Of a DNA stretch of 64,000 bases, positions 60,506 to 64,000 are shown in pieces. Below the pieces are notes generated by a model that worked only from the letters and a program-made list of their open reading frames with translations, did not search any database and was not told the DNA's origin. The position numbers and the translations under genes are program-made. The DNA is from Acanthosepion esculentum. Its lineage: Eukaryota; Mollusca; Cephalopoda; Sepiida; Sepiidae. Position 1 is the stretch's first letter. Each line of letters starts with the position of its first letter. Location of the stretch: the NCBI GenBank assembly GCA_964036315.1, contig OZ038492.1:42648022-42712021 (forward strand), in the 5' to 3' direction.

Positions 60506-63112
60506 TTTATTTTCTTTGATATCTGGCGTTTACACATTTCTTTCCGGGTCCCGCCCAGGGACCTAAGGTTAGAAATGGTATCATAACACTTTCCACTGCA
60601 GAAAAGAAATTACATAGATAAAGCCCTTCGTAAAATGTGGGCTGTACTTGTCAGAATAATTTTTTGTATCACTTTGAGGCATGGACTTCCAGGGATCCCT
60701 TCAATTACTCTACTGGAATCTTTTCCAACCAATCCTAAGGCTCCAACTACAACAGGGATTGTTGATATTCCCATGTGCCACATTTTTGATATATCTATTT
60801 CAAGGTACTTGTATTTTGACAGCTTTTCGAATATCTTCGAAGATACATTGCAGTCTGCAGGGCCTGCCATATCGATAAGGAAGCATTTTTTGTAAGTGAT
60901 CTTTAATAACAATGTCTGGGCAGTTGGCTTTTATTGAACTGTCAGTGTGTATTGTGCAGCCCCATAGAATTGTAACAGGCCCTATCTCCGTAACCATGTC
61001 TGAGTGGTGTTCGTACCAGTTTCTTTCAGTTTCCTTGCCGTAGAAGTTGCAAATTTTCCAGTGCAGATATTGGCGCACTCTGTCATGCCGGTTTTTATAT
61101 TCAGTGGGTGCCAATATCGTGCAACCTGATACAAGATGATCAATGGTTTCTGGATATTTATCACATAATCTGCATTTTGGGCTAACAGAGTATTTTAGTA
61201 TATGTGCTTGATAATTCCTAGTTAACAAGGATAAAACCTTCAGTTTCAGCTTTCAACCCTGCCCTACGTAGCCATTGATGGGTGCGGTTTCTGTCTACGT
61301 CAGCTTGTTTGGTACGGGCAGAGTATTGGCCATGAAGCGGTTTATCTTGCCATTGTTTCTGTATCTTATCTGTTGCATCTGTATTTGCTTTCTTTTTTAA
61401 GTATTTTGCAGTTTCAGCCGGTTTACCGTGTTGTACTTGTATTTCTGCGCCCATTTGGAACTCCATTTTGAATTTGTTGGCTTCCTTTATTACGGAGTAA
61501 AGACGCTTACTACTTCCATGTTCCTTGACACATATCATCATCCAGTTTTCTGTAGTTTTCAGGTATCTTTGGAGGCCAATTGTTGTAGTTTTGTAGGACA
61601 GTTCTAGTTGAACTAATCCCCTGCCTCCTTCGGATCTTGGCACATACAGGCGATCAACATCAGCTTTGGAATGATACATGCGTTAGCATGAGGAGCTTTC
61701 TCGTTTTGGCGTCCATTCGCTTAATTTCAGCTATGATCCAGTTAAGGACATTAAAGCTGCATTGCACCACAGGGGCAGCCAAGATGTTTATGGCTGATAT
61801 AGTTTTTTGAGTTTAGCTCGGTATTTAGTACCAGTCGTACACGCCTGTAGTACTCCTTTCTTACCTTCTCCTTCATTTGGGGGTGTTGTATGCCATCTCC
61901 TTCGCTAATTCCTATGTACTTATAAGCTCTATCATGCTCCAGTTCCCTAATCTTTGTGACAAAATCTAAATCTATTAAGGGTGATTCTGTAATTCTACCT
62001 TTCTTGAATGTAACTTTTGCACATTTATCTAATCCGAAGTTCATACCTATGTCGTTACTGAAGCATTTTACAATATTGAGGAGGACCTTCAACTCATTGT
62101 CGCTTTTGGCAAAGAGTTTGAGATCATCCATGTAGAGTAGGTGATTGAATATATTCTTATTTATTTTGTAACCATAGCTACTGTTGTTCAGTTCAGGCGT
62201 AAGGGGGATTAAGTACAAACAAAACAGAAGGGGTGACAGGGAGTCTCCTTGAAAGATTCCACGTCGGATATTTAGTCGGTTGGATATGGCAGTGCCTCTT
62301 GTGTAACTAAGGTATAGTTTGGTGTTCCACATTCGCATGCTGTGCTTAAGGAAATTTAATAGCACAGGGGAGACTTTGTACATTTCCAAAGTCTTAAGGA
62401 TCCAAGAATGTGGAACACTATCAAAGGCTTTACGATAATCAATCCACGCTGCGCAAAGATTACTACGTCTTCTCCTGCAATTTTCCAGGATCATTTTATT
62501 TATCAGTAGTTGATCTTTGCAGCCATATGAACCTCTCCTGCATCCTTTCTGTTCCAGCGGAAGAATGCTGTTTGTTTCGAAAAAGGCGTACGTTGTACGT
62601 TGTGGAGGTCGTTTGTTTCATTTGTTTTTGGTATGAGGTATGTAATACCTTCAGTCATCCATTCCGGGATATTATTGGCGTTATTTACAAGCTTTGATAA
62701 TGTTTTCGCAAGGATATTGTGGATAGATGAGAGATGATAAAGCCAGAAATTGGGAACCTTGTCATTTCCTGGGGATTTCCATTTTTGGGATTTCGTTAGG
62801 GCTTGCCTAACATCATCTGTGGATATATTTTCCCATTCTTGCAGAGGTGTATCCAGCATTCGTTATTCTTCACGTCGGATCCATTCTGCATTTGGGTTAT
62901 ATTCCTTCGGGCTGCTCCAAATATTTTCCCAAAATGTCTGTACATTATCAATCGGTGGTGGGCTTTCGACATGTATAGGTGTTTTTCGAATTTCCCTGTA
63001 AAATTTCTTAAGGTCCGTTTGGAATATTTTATTTTGGCGATAGAACCTACAACGTTTTACGTATCGTCTTGTTCTCTGTGCCTTTAACTGAAGTTTCTGC
63101 TTCAGAATTTTC

Positions 63113-63113
<1 letters not shown>
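60502..63113 (-). mobile_element. R4/Dong-like LINE: reverse transcriptase, CCHC knuckle, restriction-like endonuclease
   Basis: The most complete element here (about 2.6 kb, 5'-truncated). Minus strand, 5' to 3': basic pre-RT region KLQLKAQRTRRYVKRCRFYR and FWENIWSSPKEYNPNAEWIR with one stop (63110-62870); KSQKWKSPGNDKVPNFWLYH (about 62790); a deletion and frameshift; [36 protein letters not shown] (about 62440-62390); [20 protein letters not shown] (about 62230); catalytic L-Y-M-D-D (Asp pair at 62123-62128); [13 protein letters not shown] (about 61915-61880); VDRLYVPRSEGGRGLVQLE (about 61640); CRLCDKYPETIDHLVSGC (61121-61174), a CCHC knuckle; CPDIVIKDH (PD at 60914-60919) and, after a frameshift, FLIDMAGPAD (Asp at 60871-60873) and SKIFEKLSKYK, i.e. 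a PD-(D/E)XK restriction-like endonuclease; then IPVVVGALGLVGKDSSRVIE (about 60730) and 3' UTR. An RT followed by CCHC and this nuclease defines early-branching LINEs such as R2, R4 and Dong. At least four frame breaks: inactive. Confidence 0.9.
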
Positions 63114-63169
<56 letters not shown>

Positions 63170-63170
63170 T
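63114..63170. repeat. (TTA)n microsatellite at the LINE 5' junction
   Basis: About 19 units; the truncated 5' end of the minus-strand LINE begins directly beside it. Confidence 0.95.
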
Positions 63171-63309
63171 AACAGGAAGGGATATTAAAAATAGAAAGTT
63201 TTTCCAGCACTCGAGGAATAAAAAGTAAAAAAAAATATTGTGTTTAAAAGTAAAAAGATATCTATATAAAATAAAAGAACTAAATATGAGTGGGAAAAAT
63301 ATGAATAAA

Positions 63310-63345
<36 letters not shown>

Positions 63346-64000
63346 AAAGGTGTCGGCGAAACATCGATTAATCTACAGTTAGGAGGTCAAGGTTCGATAC
63401 GATGAGATTCAGACTAAAACTGTCTGGGATAAACATCAATTTCTCTAATCCACGAATTATATTAAGAGAGGATAAAGTGATATGTGTAAATAGCAAACAT
63501 ACTGGGTGTAGAAAGAAAGAAAGAAAATAAAATGCTTGCGGGCTAACGGACAGAAAGATAGAAAAGATATGGGAGAAAGGAAGAATGGAAAGCTATGAGG
63601 AGAATGGAAGGATATGGGAGGAAAGAAAGAAGTCTCGAATGTTTCAAAGATAATCTGAAAGAAAGAAAGAAAGAAAGAATGGGATAAAGAAAGAAATGAA
63701 GAAAAAAAAGAAAAAAGGAAGAAAGACTATAGGTAAATAAATAGAGAAAAAAATAGTATGACGTGAAGAAAGAAGAAAATTAAGATATGATATGGGGTAA
63801 AGAAATAAAGAAAGAATATGAAGGAAGGAAAGAAAGAATATTGGTAAATAAATAGAGAAAGAATGGATATAGTGGAAAGAAAGAAGAACAGTAAGAAATG
63901 ATATTGGTAAAGAGAAAAAGAAATGATATGGAGAAAAAAAGAAAGAAAGACGGAAAGAAATTATATGGGTTAAAGAAATAAACAAAAAAGGATATACAAG
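63171..64000. repeat. purine-rich (GAAA)-type low-complexity block
   Basis: Regular (AAAG)n at 63310-63348, then degenerate GAAA/GGAAAGAAAG units from about 63510 to the window end. The 113-codon Phe/Leu/Ser frame on the minus strand is compositional. Resembles 52150-53100. Confidence 0.85.

Noticed and set aside
61751..62494. 247-codon frame with YMDD as a host telomerase or other cellular reverse transcriptase
   Set aside because: Continuous with a CCHC knuckle, restriction-like endonuclease and frame breaks; it is a LINE remnant.

Overview
The window looks like intergenic or intronic DNA from a large, AT-rich metazoan genome. The dense simple repeats ((TA)n, (AC)n, (TAA)n, (GA)n) and the mix of RTE, jockey/CR1, R4/Dong and Penelope-like retroelements with tRNA- and 5S-derived SINEs suggest a mollusc, most likely a coleoid cephalopod such as an octopus. 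That assignment is inference from repeat content. I recognise no host protein-coding gene, no intact transposon ORF and no functional RNA gene. Nearly all open frames are transposon remnants or microsatellites read as poly-Tyr/Ile, Thr-His, Cys-Val or Asn.

Layout. 0-12 kb: a Tc1 remnant at the left edge, four 5'-truncated R4/Dong-like LINE 3' ends embedded in or touching (TAA)n arrays, jockey/CR1-like and RTE-like LINE fragments, a 270-bp piggyBac MITE with TTAA duplications, and a LINE split by a SINE whose (TA)n tail runs into the Y-x-D-D codons. 12-27 kb: two mariner pseudogenes, an internally deleted RTE copy, a composite 5S-tRNA SINE, and a zone (22.2-24.4 kb) where palindromes alternate with (TA)n arrays. 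27-31.6 kb: a Penelope-like element with a GIY-YIG region, a small inverted-repeat element between (TA)n arrays, and a 140-bp satellite. 32-43 kb: a hAT-like deletion element, RTE fragments, a 71-bp AT-rich satellite, and a second 5S-tRNA SINE. 45-54 kb: long compound microsatellites, a decayed hammerhead-like motif, a tRNA-like cloverleaf with a long variable arm, and a Penelope-like element with inverted ends interrupted by a LINE. 54-64 kb: SINEs, tandem RTE fragments, a third mariner, a third 5S-tRNA SINE, and the longest element, a 2.6-kb R4/Dong-like LINE (minus strand) with reverse transcriptase, CCHC knuckle and restriction-like endonuclease, whose 5' end sits on a (TAA)n array.

The recurring theme is retroelements tied to particular microsatellites: R4/Dong-like LINEs with (TAA)n, Penelope-like and foldback elements with (TA)n, and SINEs ending in (TA)n or (TCTA)n. 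The elements are decayed and do not form a working pathway. The most interesting points are the repeated (TAA)n insertions, the family of inverted ends in (TA)n, the 5S-tRNA composite SINE and the hammerhead-like fold.
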